Positions 44,347-53,355 of a DNA stretch of 64,000 bases are shown one piece after another (the stretch's first letter is position 1; each line of letters opens with the position of its first letter). The DNA is from JAIVGV01 sp032229975 (lineage in GTDB: Bacteria > Acidobacteriota > Blastocatellia > Pyrinomonadales > Pyrinomonadaceae), in assembly GCA_032229975.1 (NCBI GenBank), contig JAVXVG010000028.1, positions 48,182 through 112,181 on the forward strand. The letters run 5' to 3'. The notes under the pieces are model-generated. The model searched no databases, was not told where the DNA came from, and saw only the letters and a list, made by a program, of their open reading frames with translations. The translations under genes and the position numbers were made by a program.

Positions 44347-45471
44347 ATGGCAACTAAGAAGAGCACAACTCGCGCGAAGTCTCCTGCGAAGACGAAAGCT
44401 AAACGGACGAAGCTCAAGTCTGTCGCCATAGATTCGCCGCGCACGACCGCGCTCGCGCGTCGCGTGCCGGCCGTGACGCTCGTCACGGGCGGGACGGGAT
44501 TCCTCGGCGGCCATCTCGTGCGGCAGCTTGTCGCAACGGGCGAAAGACGCGTGCGCGTGTTCTCCACTTCGTCGCCCGCGTGGCTCAAGGAGTTGGACGT
44601 CGAATCGTTGACGGGATCGATCACGAATGCCGACGATGTGCGGCGTGCGGTCGAAGGGGCCGAGCGCGTCTATCATCTCGCGGGCATGGTCTCGCGCGAC
44701 GAGCGCGACGCGCACAAAATGTATCCATTGCACGTCGAGGGCACGCGGCTGTTGTGTGAAGCCGCGCGCGCCGTTGGAGTGAACTCAATCGTGCTCGTCT
44801 CAACGAGCGGCACAATCGCGGTGACAAAGGACGGCGAGTTCGTGCCCGACGAAGAATATCAGCCGCCCCTCGACATCATCTCGCGCTGGTCTTACTACGC
44901 GAGCAAGTTCTATCAGGAACGCGCCGCTTTGGAGAACTTCGCGGGCGAGGGCCGACGCCTCATCATCGTCAATCCGAGTTTGCTACTGGGCCCCGGCGAC
45001 GAACGCCTCAGCTCGACGAAAGTCGTGCTCGACTTTCTCGCGCGCAAGGTGCGGGCCATCCCCGGCGGCGGCTTGAGTTTCGTTGACGCGCGTGATGCGG
45101 CGGAGACTTTGATCTCCGCGATGCGGCGCGGTCGCCACGGCGAGCGATACTTGCTGGGCGCGGCGAACTGGACGTTCGACAAGTTCTTCGGTCGTCTCGA
45201 ACGTCTCACGAAGACGAACGCGCCGCGCTTCACGTTACCGTCTGCTCTGGCGATCAAAGGCTCGAAGGTTGTCAACTCGCTCTATCGTCATTGGAATCTC
45301 GCTTCGCCCGTCGAGCCCACAGAGGTCGAGATGGCCGAGCACTTCTGGTACGTGGATGCGACGAAGGCCGTGCGCGAACTTGGATTCAACCCGCGCGATC
45401 CGGGCGAGACTCTGCAAGAGACGGTCGCCTACGTGCGCGAAAACTTCCTCGGCTCCGGCGCGCTCGCTTGA
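44347..45471 (+). CDS. NAD-dependent epimerase/dehydratase (extended SDR)
   Basis: A 374-residue extended short-chain dehydrogenase. After a Lys/Arg-rich extension (residues 1-45) comes the cofactor motif VTGGTGFLGGHLVRQL, then the catalytic Ser and YxxxK (SYYASKFYQE). It looks like dihydroflavonol-reductase/3-beta-HSD-like sterol or lipid-linked enzymes. ATG at 44347 is chosen because the upstream 58 codons are translated from the REP-like repeats. Next to the lipid fusion gene, it may act on a lipid or hydroxyacid intermediate. The basic N-terminus could bind membrane or nucleic acid. Its 3' end overlaps the convergent kinase gene by 43 bases. Confidence 0.8.
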   Translation: MATKKSTTRAKSPAKTKAKRTKLKSVAIDSPRTTALARRVPAVTLVTGGTGFLGGHLVRQLVATGERRVRVFSTSSPAWLKELDVESLTGSITNADDVRRAVEGAERVYHLAGMVSRDERDAHKMYPLHVEGTRLLCEAARAVGVNSIVLVSTSGTIAVTKDGEFVPDEEYQPPLDIISRWSYYASKFYQERAALENFAGEGRRLIIVNPSLLLGPGDERLSSTKVVLDFLARKVRAIPGGGLSFVDARDAAETLISAMRRGRHGERYLLGAANWTFDKFFGRLERLTKTNAPRFTLPSALAIKGSKVVNSLYRHWNLASPVEPTEVEMAEHFWYVDATKAVRELGFNPRDPGETLQETVAYVRENFLGSGALA

Positions 45472-46418
45472 TGCGGCGCACGCACGCGCAGAGCGCGCGG
45501 CATGATTTCAAAAGTCGCGGGCAGACTTCCGATCAACTCGCCGTCAGCTTCCAATAAAACTTTCACACCTTCGTCAGCAGGTTTTACGCTGATGCGGCGC
45601 GCGCGCGCTTGGCTCACCTGAGTCATGCCGAGATGCGTGCCGAGGTAGAGCTTGTAAGCGTTCTTGAAGATCGTGAGCGCGTCCATGTCGCCGACGGCCA
45701 CAACATCGAAGAGGCCATCCGTGAGTTTCGCACGGGGCGCGATCTTCATGCCGCCGCCGAAGTAGCGCGCGTTGGCGATGCATAGGTTCGTCAAGACGAT
45801 CTGTCGCTCCGCTTTATCGTCAAGGCTCACGCACAGTCGCGGCTTCTCGAATGACAAAGCCGCGCGCGCCGAGGCAAATGCGTATGAAGCGCGTCCGCCG
45901 AGCACACGATCGGCCGCCGCGCTCACCAAACCTTCGCTCGACTCTTCGACGCGCCTGATGACTTCGCCGCCCATCCCGCACGAAGCGACGTTAACGAAGT
46001 AGCGCGACTCACTCTCTCCAACATGATTGCGGAATTCGACGCGACCCACGTCGATCTCAAACGTGCTTCCCTCGCGAAGCGCGCGTGCCGCGTCGGCCAT
46101 TCGCGTCGGCACGTTGAGCGAGCGACGGAAGTCGCCTCCCGTGCCGCTTGGCAGTATGCCAAGTTCAACATCCGCGCTCGCATCGAGAATCCCGCACGCG
46201 ACTTCGGAGATCGTCCCGTCGCCTCCGCACGCGATGATGAAACGCCGGCCATCGTGCGCCTCACGCTTGGCGATCTCGCGCGCATCGCCCGACGCCTTCG
46301 TGAACGCGCACGCAAACGCGCCGAAGTGTGCGCGCAGATCGCTCGCCGCGCGCGCCCAGCCCTCGCCGGTTGCGCCGCCTGCGGAAGCTGGATTGACGAT
46401 AACCAGAGGTAAAGTCAT
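45429..46418 (-). CDS. diacylglycerol/lipid kinase family protein
   Basis: A 329-residue DAGK-catalytic (YegS/DgkB-like) protein. The nucleotide motif IIACGGDGTISEV and the conserved LPSGTGGDFRR segment are present, and the start VIVNPASAGG is typical. These kinases phosphorylate diacylglycerol or other lipid alcohols. ATG at 46418 is chosen over an upstream in-frame start that falls in the heptad hairpin region. It is the second gene after the PlsC gene on the minus strand. Lipid phosphate salvage or phosphatidic acid supply is inferred. Confidence 0.86.
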   Translation of the reverse strand: MTLPLVIVNPASAGGATGEGWARAASDLRAHFGAFACAFTKASGDAREIAKREAHDGRRFIIACGGDGTISEVACGILDASADVELGILPSGTGGDFRRSLNVPTRMADAARALREGSTFEIDVGRVEFRNHVGESESRYFVNVASCGMGGEVIRRVEESSEGLVSAAADRVLGGRASYAFASARAALSFEKPRLCVSLDDKAERQIVLTNLCIANARYFGGGMKIAPRAKLTDGLFDVVAVGDMDALTIFKNAYKLYLGTHLGMTQVSQARARRISVKPADEGVKVLLEADGELIGSLPATFEIMPRALRVRAPHQASAPEPRKFSRT

Positions 46419-46497
46419 GAATCTGAAGTCTGGAGTCTGGAGCATGACGTTGAGAGCCAAATTTTTTTTGACTCAAGACTCAAGACTCTCTGGACTT
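46417..46497. repeat. heptad hairpin f (word AGTCTGG / GACTCAA)
   Basis: Left arm GAAGTCT GGAGTCT GGAG; right arm GACTCAA GACTCAA GACTCTC after a TTTTTTTT run (46462-46469). Words are 7 bases. It overlaps the start codon of the kinase gene and the end of the PlsC gene, so it lies between two minus-strand genes. Confidence 0.7.
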
Positions 46498-47414
46498 TTC
46501 GTTCCGTATGTCGCGCGATCACGCTCGGCGAGTTCGGCGATCTTGGACATGATGAACTCGGCGATCTCTTTGTAGGTTCGCATTCCTTCGCGTTCGCGAA
46601 ATTGCGAAAGATCGAGTGGTGCGCCGAAGTATATACGGATGGGCTCGCCATTGGTCCAGTTGCGCCTGACCTGTTGCCAGAGATCGGTGGTGAGACCGGC
46701 CACGAAGACAGGGACAACCTGCGGATCGGCTTCGCGCACGAGCTTGCCGACGCCGAGCTTCGGCGGGAGCAGTTTGTATGGATCGCCGCCGCGATTGCGC
46801 GTGCCTTCGGGATGGAAGCCGATGATGTTTCCGCGTCCGCGTCGGCAGAGATCGACGAGCACGCGCATCGAGTATTTGTCGAACTCGCGTTTGGCGGGAA
46901 GTGGATTGCTTCCCGCCGCGAAGAAGGGCGGGTACATCGACCACCAGCCCATCAATAAATTAACGAGCATTCCAAGCGGCGATTCGTAGAAGAACCGGCC
47001 GCGCACGGGAAAGAACAGACGCTTTTCCCACGCCGTCCGGCGAAATAGCTCCGCCGCGACGACGTACATGTCGAAGAACGTGCGATGATTTGAGACTAAG
47101 AGGATGGGCCGGTCGTGCGAGACGGAGTCGAAATGCTCAATGCCGTGGACGCGCATCAAATTGTAAGTGCAGACGCGAATCCAACTCATGCCGACGGTGC
47201 GTTGGCAGAAAGTCCAGAAGCGTTTCCACGCGCCCTCGTTCATCCGGCGCGTCACGCGGAAAGCGAAACGCTCCATCGGCGAGAGGGCCGACAACTCCGC
47301 GCGCGTGGGCTCGACCGCAGACGCTGTTATCGTCTGCTCGTCCGAGCGGTCGAGCGACGCCGCGTGTTGGGTTTCATTCTCACGCGAGGTGCGCTGCGTT
47401 TCCGGCTGTGACAT
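46473..47414 (-). CDS. PlsC-type 1-acyl-glycerol-3-phosphate acyltransferase
   Basis: A 313-residue acyltransferase. Catalytic motif I SNHRTFFD and motif III FHPEGTRNRGG are clear, in the usual 70-residue spacing. It should acylate lysophosphatidic acid in phospholipid synthesis. An ATG at 47414 gives a polar N-terminal tail of about 70 residues rich in Glu and Gln before the domain. The gene stands 54 bases upstream of the kinase on the same strand, with a heptad hairpin between them. Confidence 0.88.
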   Translation of the reverse strand: MSQPETQRTSRENETQHAASLDRSDEQTITASAVEPTRAELSALSPMERFAFRVTRRMNEGAWKRFWTFCQRTVGMSWIRVCTYNLMRVHGIEHFDSVSHDRPILLVSNHRTFFDMYVVAAELFRRTAWEKRLFFPVRGRFFYESPLGMLVNLLMGWWSMYPPFFAAGSNPLPAKREFDKYSMRVLVDLCRRGRGNIIGFHPEGTRNRGGDPYKLLPPKLGVGKLVREADPQVVPVFVAGLTTDLWQQVRRNWTNGEPIRIYFGAPLDLSQFREREGMRTYKEIAEFIMSKIAELAERDRATYGTKSPESLES

Positions 47415-47424
47415 CGTTGACTTT

Positions 47425-47448
47425 TGAAATCTCACATGTGAGATTTCA
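47425..47448. repeat. 24-bp perfect palindrome between plsC-like gene and metH
   Basis: TGAAATCTCACATGTGAGATTTCA is a perfect inverted repeat. It lies in the 44-base space between the metH stop (47459, minus) and the PlsC gene start (47414). It could terminate metH transcription or be an operator; no T-run follows. Confidence 0.7.
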
Positions 47449-47458
47449 GATCACAAAC

Positions 47459-50400
47459 TCAGTCAATCGAAAAATATTTCGCCTCTTCGTGATGCACGAT
47501 GATCGCGGAGGTGGACTGCTCCGGCTCTAGTTGAAACTCTTCGGTGAGCGACACGTCGATGCGGGCCGGATCGAGCAGCTCGAAGAGCTTCGTCTGATCT
47601 TCAAGGTTCGGGCACGCCGGATAGCCGAAGCTGAAGCGCGAGCCTTGATAGCCTTGATGAAAGAGCTTCGTCACCTCTTTCGCGTCACGCGCGGCGATGC
47701 CGAGTTCTTCGCGCACGCGCTTGTGCCACAACTCCGCCAGAGCCTCCGCACTCTCAACCGAGAGGCCATGGAAGTAGAGATAGTCCGTGTAGTTGTCCGA
47801 CTTGAACAACTCGTGCGCGTACTCGCTCGCACGCCGGCCGACGGTGACGAGTTGGAAGGCGATCACGTCAACGCGCCCTGACTCTCTCGACGCGAAGTAA
47901 TCAGCGAGGCACAGTCGCTTGCCCGCAGGCTGTCGCGGGAATGTGAAGCGCGTGCGCTCTGTGCGCTCGTCGTCCTTGTAGATGACGAGATCGTTACCTT
48001 CGGACTGACAGGGGAAGTAGCCATAGACGACACGCGGCGTGAGCAGTTGCCCGCGCTTCGAACGCTCTTTGATCTCTTCGTAAACGGGTCGCACCTTCTC
48101 TGCGACGAACTGCTTGTACTCGTCCGCGCCGCGACGACCCTGCTTGAACTGCCACTGGCCCTTGAACAGTGCCGACTCGTTGACGAAGGCGAACACGTCA
48201 TCTAAAGAAACATCTTCAACGACACGCGACCCGTGGAAGGGCGCGGCGGGCACGGGCGCGTTCGCGCTCACGTCCGAGCGCGTGGTGTGCGTCGTGTCTC
48301 CCGCAACTCGCGCGGCGCGCGGGCGCGCGGGCTTGCGTATGCCGAGCTTCGCCTCTTCGCCGATCAAGTCTTCGGCGTCTTCCGTTGCGCCTTCGTCGGT
48401 GGCCCCGGCTGCGGCGGCGCGCGCTTTCGCCTGCGCTTCTCCGCCGGTGCCCATCAGCAAGTCCATCGTGTGCAGACCATCGAAGGCATCGCGCGCGTAG
48501 AAGAGTTGGCCCTTGTAGATCGGCTTCAAATCTTCATCGACGTAACGACGATTGAGAGCCGCGCCGCCGAGGACGACGGGCACGTCGATGCCTCGTTCCG
48601 CCATCAGCTCAAGATTCTCGCGCATGATGAGCGTTGACTTGACGAGCAGGCCGGACATTCCGATAGCATCGGCCTTGTGCTCCTCGTGCGCCGCGAGGAT
48701 CGCGTCAATCGTCTGCTTGATGCCGAGGTTGACGACGCGATAACCGTTGTTTGTCAGGATGATGTCCACGAGATTCTTGCCGATGTCGTGCACGTCGCCC
48801 TTGACGGTGGCGAGCACCATCGTGCCCTTCGCCGTCGCGCCGCCCTTCTTCTCCATGAACGGTTCGAGAAAGCGCACCGCCGCCTTCATCACTTCCGCCG
48901 ACTGCAAGACGAAAGGCAACTGCATCTGCCCACTGCCGAAGAGATCGCCGACGGTCTTCATGCCGTCGAGCAAAATGTCATTGACGATCTCGAGCGCGGA
49001 ATATTTTTCGAGCGCGAGCTTCAAATTATCTTCGAGCTTGATCTTCTCGCCATCGATGATGTGCCGCTTCAGCTTCTCTTCGACGGGCAGATTCTCATCA
49101 ACGACCTGCGCCTTCTTCGACGAGACTCCTTCAAAAAGTTTCGTGAACTCAGTGAGCGGATCGTATGTGCAAACGTCGCCATCGAACTTGCGCTCGTCAT
49201 AGATCAACTGCCGAGCCACTTCGCGCTGCCGCTCTTCGATGCGATTCAAGGGAACGATCTTGCTGGCATTGACGATGGCCGCGTCGAGGCCGGCTTCGAC
49301 CGCTTCGTGCAAGAAAACGGAGTTTAAGACCACACGCGAGACGGGCGAAAGACCGAAGGAGACGTTCGAGACGCCGATCAGCGTCAGGCATTCGGGGAGC
49401 TCTTTTTTGATCCGGCGAATCCCCTCGATGGTCTCGGCGGCGTTGCGCCTGTCCTCTTCGATGCCGGTCGAGATCGGAAGCGCGAGCGGATCGAAGAAGA
49501 TGTCGTGCGCGGCGAGTTTGAGTTCACTCGTCGCCTGCTCGTAAGCCCTCTTCGCGATCTCGAACTTGCCTTCGGCAGTTCGGGCCATGCCCGTCTCGTC
49601 AATCGTTCCGACGACAATCGCCGCTCCGTACTCGCGCGCGAGTTCAATCACTTTCTTGAAGCGCGGCTCGCCGTCCTCGTAGTTCGTCGAGTTCAGGATC
49701 GACTTGCCGCCCGCGTGTTGCAGGCCCGCTTCCATCTTCTGCCACTCGGTTGAGTCGAACATGAGCGGGATGCGCACCTGCGTCGCGAGTCGCGACGCAA
49801 GCGAGTGCATATCCTTCTCGCCGTCGCGCCCGACGAAATCGACGTTCACGTCCAAGATGTGTGCGCCCTCGCGCTCCTGCTCGCGCGCGAGTGAGACGAG
49901 GCCATCCCAGTCGTCCGCGCCCAGCAGGTCGCGCATCTTCTTCGAGCCCGATGCGTTGACGCGCTCGCCGATGATGAGAAACGAAGCGTCCTGCTTGTAA
50001 GGCTGCTGGATGTAGATCGACGAAGCCGAAGGGATGAGCTTCGCATCGCGCTGCTTGGGCGTGACGCTGCGCATCGCTTCGACGACCGACTTTAGATGCG
50101 CGGGTGTTGTGCCGCAACAGCCGCCGACGACGTTGACGCCAAAGTCTCGCGCGAAGTGCAGAACTTGCGCGGTGAAAGTTTCGGGCGTCTCGCCGTAGAA
50201 CTGTTTGCCGTCTCTCACTTCGGGCAAACCCGCGTTGGGAAGCACGGAGACGGGGAGCGGCGCGTTCTCACAGAGATATCGAATGCTCTCGGTCATGTGT
50301 TTGGGGCCTGTGCCGCAGTTCATGCCGATGATGTCGATGGGGAAAGGTTCGAGCGCGGTGAGGGCTGCGCTAATCTCCGTGCCGTTGAGCATCGTGCCGA

Positions 50401-50986
50401 ACAACTCAATCGTCACCTGCGCGATGACGGGCACGCGTCGTCGGTTCAGTTTGAAGTCGTCGAAGATCGCGGCGAGCGCGGCTTTCGTCTGCAACAAGTC
50501 TTGACAGGTTTCGACGATCAGTAGATCAACTCTACCATCGAGCAGGCCGCGCACCTGTTCGGCGTAGGCGGCCTTGAGATCGAGGAAGTTGATGTGACCG
50601 AGCGTCGGGAGTTTCGTGCCCGGCCCCATCGAGCCCGCGACCCAACGCGGATGAGCTTTGGTCGAGAAGTCTGCGGCGACGCGCCGGGCCAGTTGCGCGG
50701 CTTTGACGTTCAACTCGTAAGCCATCTCCGCGATGCCGTACTCGCCGAGCACGAAGGGGAGGCCCCCGAACGAGTCCGTCTCCACGACATCGCAGCCGAC
50801 ATCGAGGAACGCCGCATGAACGTTCTCGACCGCCGCAGGCTTGCTGATCAAAAGATATTCGGGGCAGCCCTCGAACTGCGTGCCGCCGAAATCTTCGAGC
50901 GACAGGTTCTGCGATTGCAGGCTCGTGCCCATCGCGCCGTCGAAGACGACGATGCGTTCTTTGAGTGTGCTCAGGAAATCTGTCAT
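47459..50986 (-). CDS. metH: cobalamin-dependent methionine synthase
   Basis: A 1175-residue MetH. Domains in order: homocysteine-binding with the zinc-ligand GGCCGTTPAHL near residue 300; pterin-binding (about 330-620, GERVNASGSKK); cobalamin cap and binding, with the cobalt-ligand motif DVHDIGKN near 745; a long Ala/Pro-rich linker of about 80 residues; and the AdoMet reactivation domain at the C-terminus (HGLSVESAEALAE, SFGYPACPNLEDQ). It transfers a methyl group from methyltetrahydrofolate to homocysteine. The linker between B12 and reactivation domains is unusually long. ATG at 50986; a short upstream start exists. I see no SAM or B12 riboswitch in front. Confidence 0.95.
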   Translation of the reverse strand: MTDFLSTLKERIVVFDGAMGTSLQSQNLSLEDFGGTQFEGCPEYLLISKPAAVENVHAAFLDVGCDVVETDSFGGLPFVLGEYGIAEMAYELNVKAAQLARRVAADFSTKAHPRWVAGSMGPGTKLPTLGHINFLDLKAAYAEQVRGLLDGRVDLLIVETCQDLLQTKAALAAIFDDFKLNRRRVPVIAQVTIELFGTMLNGTEISAALTALEPFPIDIIGMNCGTGPKHMTESIRYLCENAPLPVSVLPNAGLPEVRDGKQFYGETPETFTAQVLHFARDFGVNVVGGCCGTTPAHLKSVVEAMRSVTPKQRDAKLIPSASSIYIQQPYKQDASFLIIGERVNASGSKKMRDLLGADDWDGLVSLAREQEREGAHILDVNVDFVGRDGEKDMHSLASRLATQVRIPLMFDSTEWQKMEAGLQHAGGKSILNSTNYEDGEPRFKKVIELAREYGAAIVVGTIDETGMARTAEGKFEIAKRAYEQATSELKLAAHDIFFDPLALPISTGIEEDRRNAAETIEGIRRIKKELPECLTLIGVSNVSFGLSPVSRVVLNSVFLHEAVEAGLDAAIVNASKIVPLNRIEERQREVARQLIYDERKFDGDVCTYDPLTEFTKLFEGVSSKKAQVVDENLPVEEKLKRHIIDGEKIKLEDNLKLALEKYSALEIVNDILLDGMKTVGDLFGSGQMQLPFVLQSAEVMKAAVRFLEPFMEKKGGATAKGTMVLATVKGDVHDIGKNLVDIILTNNGYRVVNLGIKQTIDAILAAHEEHKADAIGMSGLLVKSTLIMRENLELMAERGIDVPVVLGGAALNRRYVDEDLKPIYKGQLFYARDAFDGLHTMDLLMGTGGEAQAKARAAAAGATDEGATEDAEDLIGEEAKLGIRKPARPRAARVAGDTTHTTRSDVSANAPVPAAPFHGSRVVEDVSLDDVFAFVNESALFKGQWQFKQGRRGADEYKQFVAEKVRPVYEEIKERSKRGQLLTPRVVYGYFPCQSEGNDLVIYKDDERTERTRFTFPRQPAGKRLCLADYFASRESGRVDVIAFQLVTVGRRASEYAHELFKSDNYTDYLYFHGLSVESAEALAELWHKRVREELGIAARDAKEVTKLFHQGYQGSRFSFGYPACPNLEDQTKLFELLDPARIDVSLTEEFQLEPEQSTSAIIVHHEEAKYFSID

Positions 50987-50994
50987 AGAGAAAG

Positions 50995-51105
50995 CATTCA
51001 GCAATCAGTAGTCAGCAGTCAGCCAAACCGTCCCTCACGTTCATCCTTCATTTAACCGTTCAGCCGCTCCGACACTCAAAGCTGAAGGCCGATTGCTGAT
51101 TGCTA
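50995..51105. repeat. heptad hairpin g (word AGCAGTC / GATTGCT)
   Basis: Left arm ATTCAGC AATCAGT AGTCAGC AGTCAGCC (50995-51025), right arm GGCCGATTGCTGATTGCT (51088-51105), with an unrelated 62-base centre. It lies between the small RNA terminator and the metH start. Its left arm shares the AGTCAGCCAAAC motif with hairpin d at 61599. Confidence 0.75.
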
Positions 51106-51107
51106 TT

Positions 51108-51254
51108 AGAAAAGCCCCGCGCTAAACAACGCGGGGCTTCTCCGTGGAAAGCCTTTTGGCGTTGGGTCTCTGTTGATGAGACCCGACCGAGCTGTTTAGC
51201 TGCTTGTTTTACGTGGCCGCAAGTCGCCTTAACTCACCACGTCTTTTGCGTCGC
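51108..51254 (-). ncRNA. putative ~147-nt structured small RNA with own promoter and terminator
   Basis: On the minus strand a near-perfect promoter (51260-51288) is followed by a stretch rich in hairpins: ACGTGG/CCACGT, AGCTAAACAGCT, GGGTCTC/GAGACCC (51164-51184), GCCAAAAGGC, and a final AAGCCCCGCG/CGCGGGGCTT stem (51112-51139, loop of 8) with a TTTTC tail, a strong rho-independent terminator. There is no convincing ORF inside. It lies between coaD (plus) and metH (minus). I could not match it to a known RNA family by eye. The transcript start near 51254 is inferred from the promoter spacing. Confidence 0.6.
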
Positions 51255-51259
51255 GGCTA

Positions 51260-51288
51260 ATTGAATCACCGCCCTCGCGCGGTGTCAA
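51260..51288 (-). promoter_or_regulatory. promoter of the putative small RNA
   Basis: Minus strand: a perfect -35 TTGACA (51283-51288), exactly 17 bases, then -10 TTCAAT (51260-51265; four of six consensus bases). Between them lies a CACCGC/GCGGTG inverted repeat, which could be an operator. Confidence 0.55.
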
Positions 51289-51469
51289 GCAAGCCTACTT
51301 CGACCTGTCCCATTCCTTGCGAAGGCTGGCGGCGATCTCCGCCGCGCAATGTTTCGCAGTAGTTTCCTAGTTTCAGCCTTTCTCCGTGCCCGCTTCTTGT
51401 TGTCCATGTCAGCGACATTATGTTAAGTTCCCCTTCGATCCCAAATCAATCTTATTCCTCTTAGTCGAT

Positions 51470-51964
51470 ATGCGCCGAGCCATCTATCCCGGATCGTTCG
51501 ACCCCGTCACGAACGGGCACCTCGACATCATCGAGCGTTGCTGCCGCATCTTCGACGAGATCGTGATCGCCGTCCTCGTCCATCCAGACAAGCAGCCGCT
51601 CTTCTCGGTCGAGGAGCGACAGGCGATCCTGCGCGACGTGACGGGCGAGATCAAGACCGACTCGTGCCGGCTCGTCGTCGATAGTTTTCAGGGCCTGCTC
51701 ATGCAGTACGCCGTCTCACAACGGGCCGACGCTATTGTGCGCGGCATCCGCGCGATCTCCGATTACGAATACGAGCTTCAGATGGCCCTCATGAATCGCA
51801 GGCTTGAGCCGACAGTCGAGACCGTCTTCATGATGTCGGCGGAGGCTTACTCTTACGTCAGCTCGCGGCTCGTCAAAGAGGTTTATGGACTTGGTGGGAG
51901 CGTGCACGGACTCGTCCCCGATCTGGTCGAGTCGCGTATGCGCGAGAAGTTCGGTCGCACTTGA
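51470..51964 (+). CDS. coaD: phosphopantetheine adenylyltransferase
   Basis: A 164-residue CoaD, the standard length. The nucleotidyl-transfer motif AIYPGSFDPVTNGHLDII opens the protein, followed by RGIRAISDYEYELQMA and the AYSYVSSRLVKEV signature at the C-terminal half. It makes dephospho-CoA from phosphopantetheine and ATP. ATG at 51470; the 28 codons upstream are not family-like. A 54-base upstream region to 51416 shows no strong promoter. Confidence 0.95.
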   Translation: MRRAIYPGSFDPVTNGHLDIIERCCRIFDEIVIAVLVHPDKQPLFSVEERQAILRDVTGEIKTDSCRLVVDSFQGLLMQYAVSQRADAIVRGIRAISDYEYELQMALMNRRLEPTVETVFMMSAEAYSYVSSRLVKEVYGLGGSVHGLVPDLVESRMREKFGRT

Positions 51965-52064
51965 GAGTGCAACGTTCACGCGTCGCACCCCGTTGATATA
52001 GTTCGCGCAAGGTTCGTCTCGACGAAGCGACAGACGCTTCTCGAACGGCAATAGATTTTCATCA

Positions 52065-53267
52065 ATGACAAAGCTCGCACAGCAAACGTTTCAGGTTTCC
52101 GATCGCGTCGGCAGGATGCAGGCATCTTCGACGCTCGCCGCGATGCAGCGTGCGATGGCGATGCGCGCCGAAGGACTTGACGTGGTCGATCTCGGCGCGG
52201 GCGAACCAGACTTCGACACGCCCGAACACATTAAGCGGGCCGCCGCCGATGCGATGCGACTCGGCGAGACCAAGTACACGCCCACCGGCGGCACGCGTAC
52301 TCTGCAAGAAGCGATCATCGGCTACTACGAGCGCGAGTTCGGCGCGAGCTACGACGCTTCGCAAGTGATGGCTACCGCCGGGGGCAAGCAAGCGATCTTC
52401 AACGCCGTCGTCTCGCTCGTGAACGCGGGCGATGAAGTCCTGATCGCGAGACCCTACTGGGTCACGTTTCCTGAGATCGTCAAGTTCGTCGGCGCAACGC
52501 CAGTCTTCATCGACACTGAAGAGAACGGCTTTCAACTCACGGCGCAGCAGGTGCAACGCGCCGCCACATCGCGCACGCGCCTCATCATCATCAACTCGCC
52601 CTCGAACCCTTCGGGTCGCGTCATTCCGCCTGCGGAATTTCAAAAGATCATGGAGGCGTGCGCCGAGCGCAACATCAACGTCGTCTCGGACGAGTGTTAC
52701 CTGCGCTTCGTCTATGAGCCCGCGAAAGTTTCCAGCGCGGCGTCGCTCGCACCGGAGCTGCGCGCGCGCCTGTGCATCGCCGGATCGTTCTCAAAGACCT
52801 ATGCGATGACGGGCTGGCGCATCGGTTATGCGCTCGCTCAAGCGGAGTGGATCAAAGCGATGCTGCTCGTGCAGGGCCACTCGACAAGCAACCCGAACTC
52901 TATCGCACAGCACGCCGCCGCAGAGGCTTTGAACTCTCCGCAGGACTGCGTGCACGAGATGCTCGCCGAATACGCACGCCGACGCGAATGGCTCATCGCT
53001 GCGCTTGATGACATTCCCGGCTTGCGCTGCTTCTCGCCCGAAGGCGCGTTCTACGCCTTCCCCGACGTGCGCGGTTGTTTGAATGATGAAGTGAAAACTT
53101 CCGCCGCCTTCGCCGAGAAACTTTTGAACGACGAGCAAGTCGTCGTCACAGACGGCGCGGGCTTCGGCGCGGACGGCTACCTGCGCATCTCCTACGCCAC
53201 CTCACTTGAACGGCTCAAAGAAGGCGTACAACGCATTCGCCGCGTCGCGGAAGCGTGCGCGCGCTAG
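52065..53267 (+). CDS. aspartate/aromatic-type aminotransferase (class I PLP)
   Basis: A 400-residue class I/II aminotransferase. The PLP lysine is in FSKTYAMTGWRIGY, the Asp/Asn pair appears in SPSNPSGR and DECYLRF, and the C-terminal LRISYATS completes the substrate site. Close to aspartate aminotransferases of the AspB type. It interconverts amino acids and keto acids; exact specificity is not resolved. ATG at 52065; it is separate from coaD by 100 bases and ends before a hairpin terminator. Confidence 0.88.
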   Translation: MTKLAQQTFQVSDRVGRMQASSTLAAMQRAMAMRAEGLDVVDLGAGEPDFDTPEHIKRAAADAMRLGETKYTPTGGTRTLQEAIIGYYEREFGASYDASQVMATAGGKQAIFNAVVSLVNAGDEVLIARPYWVTFPEIVKFVGATPVFIDTEENGFQLTAQQVQRAATSRTRLIIINSPSNPSGRVIPPAEFQKIMEACAERNINVVSDECYLRFVYEPAKVSSAASLAPELRARLCIAGSFSKTYAMTGWRIGYALAQAEWIKAMLLVQGHSTSNPNSIAQHAAAEALNSPQDCVHEMLAEYARRREWLIAALDDIPGLRCFSPEGAFYAFPDVRGCLNDEVKTSAAFAEKLLNDEQVVVTDGAGFGADGYLRISYATSLERLKEGVQRIRRVAEACAR

Positions 53268-53292
53268 AGTTATTCTGAAAACGTTCTGCGCA

Positions 53293-53340
53293 GAAAGAAG
53301 AAAGGCGGCCCGCAGACTAGCGAGTCGCCTCTCTTCTTTC
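53293..53340 (+). terminator. bidirectional terminator between aminotransferase and TonB gene
   Basis: GAAAGAAG..GGCG pairs with CGCC..CTTCTTTC (53293-53308 with 53325-53340), loop about 16 bases. Both sides end in T- or A-rich stretches. It lies between two convergent genes, so it can serve both. Confidence 0.6.
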
Positions 53341-53355
53341 GAGTCAATGGACTCT

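Noticed and set aside
51285..51407. Small basic ORF of 40 residues on the minus strand (MDNKKRARRKAET...)
   Set aside because: Basic composition but no family match, and it overlaps the small RNA promoter, so chance is as likely as a gene.
50987..51469. B12 or SAM riboswitch in front of metH
   Set aside because: No B12 box or SAM-I core could be seen; the strong hairpin there ends a separate RNA, before the metH leader.
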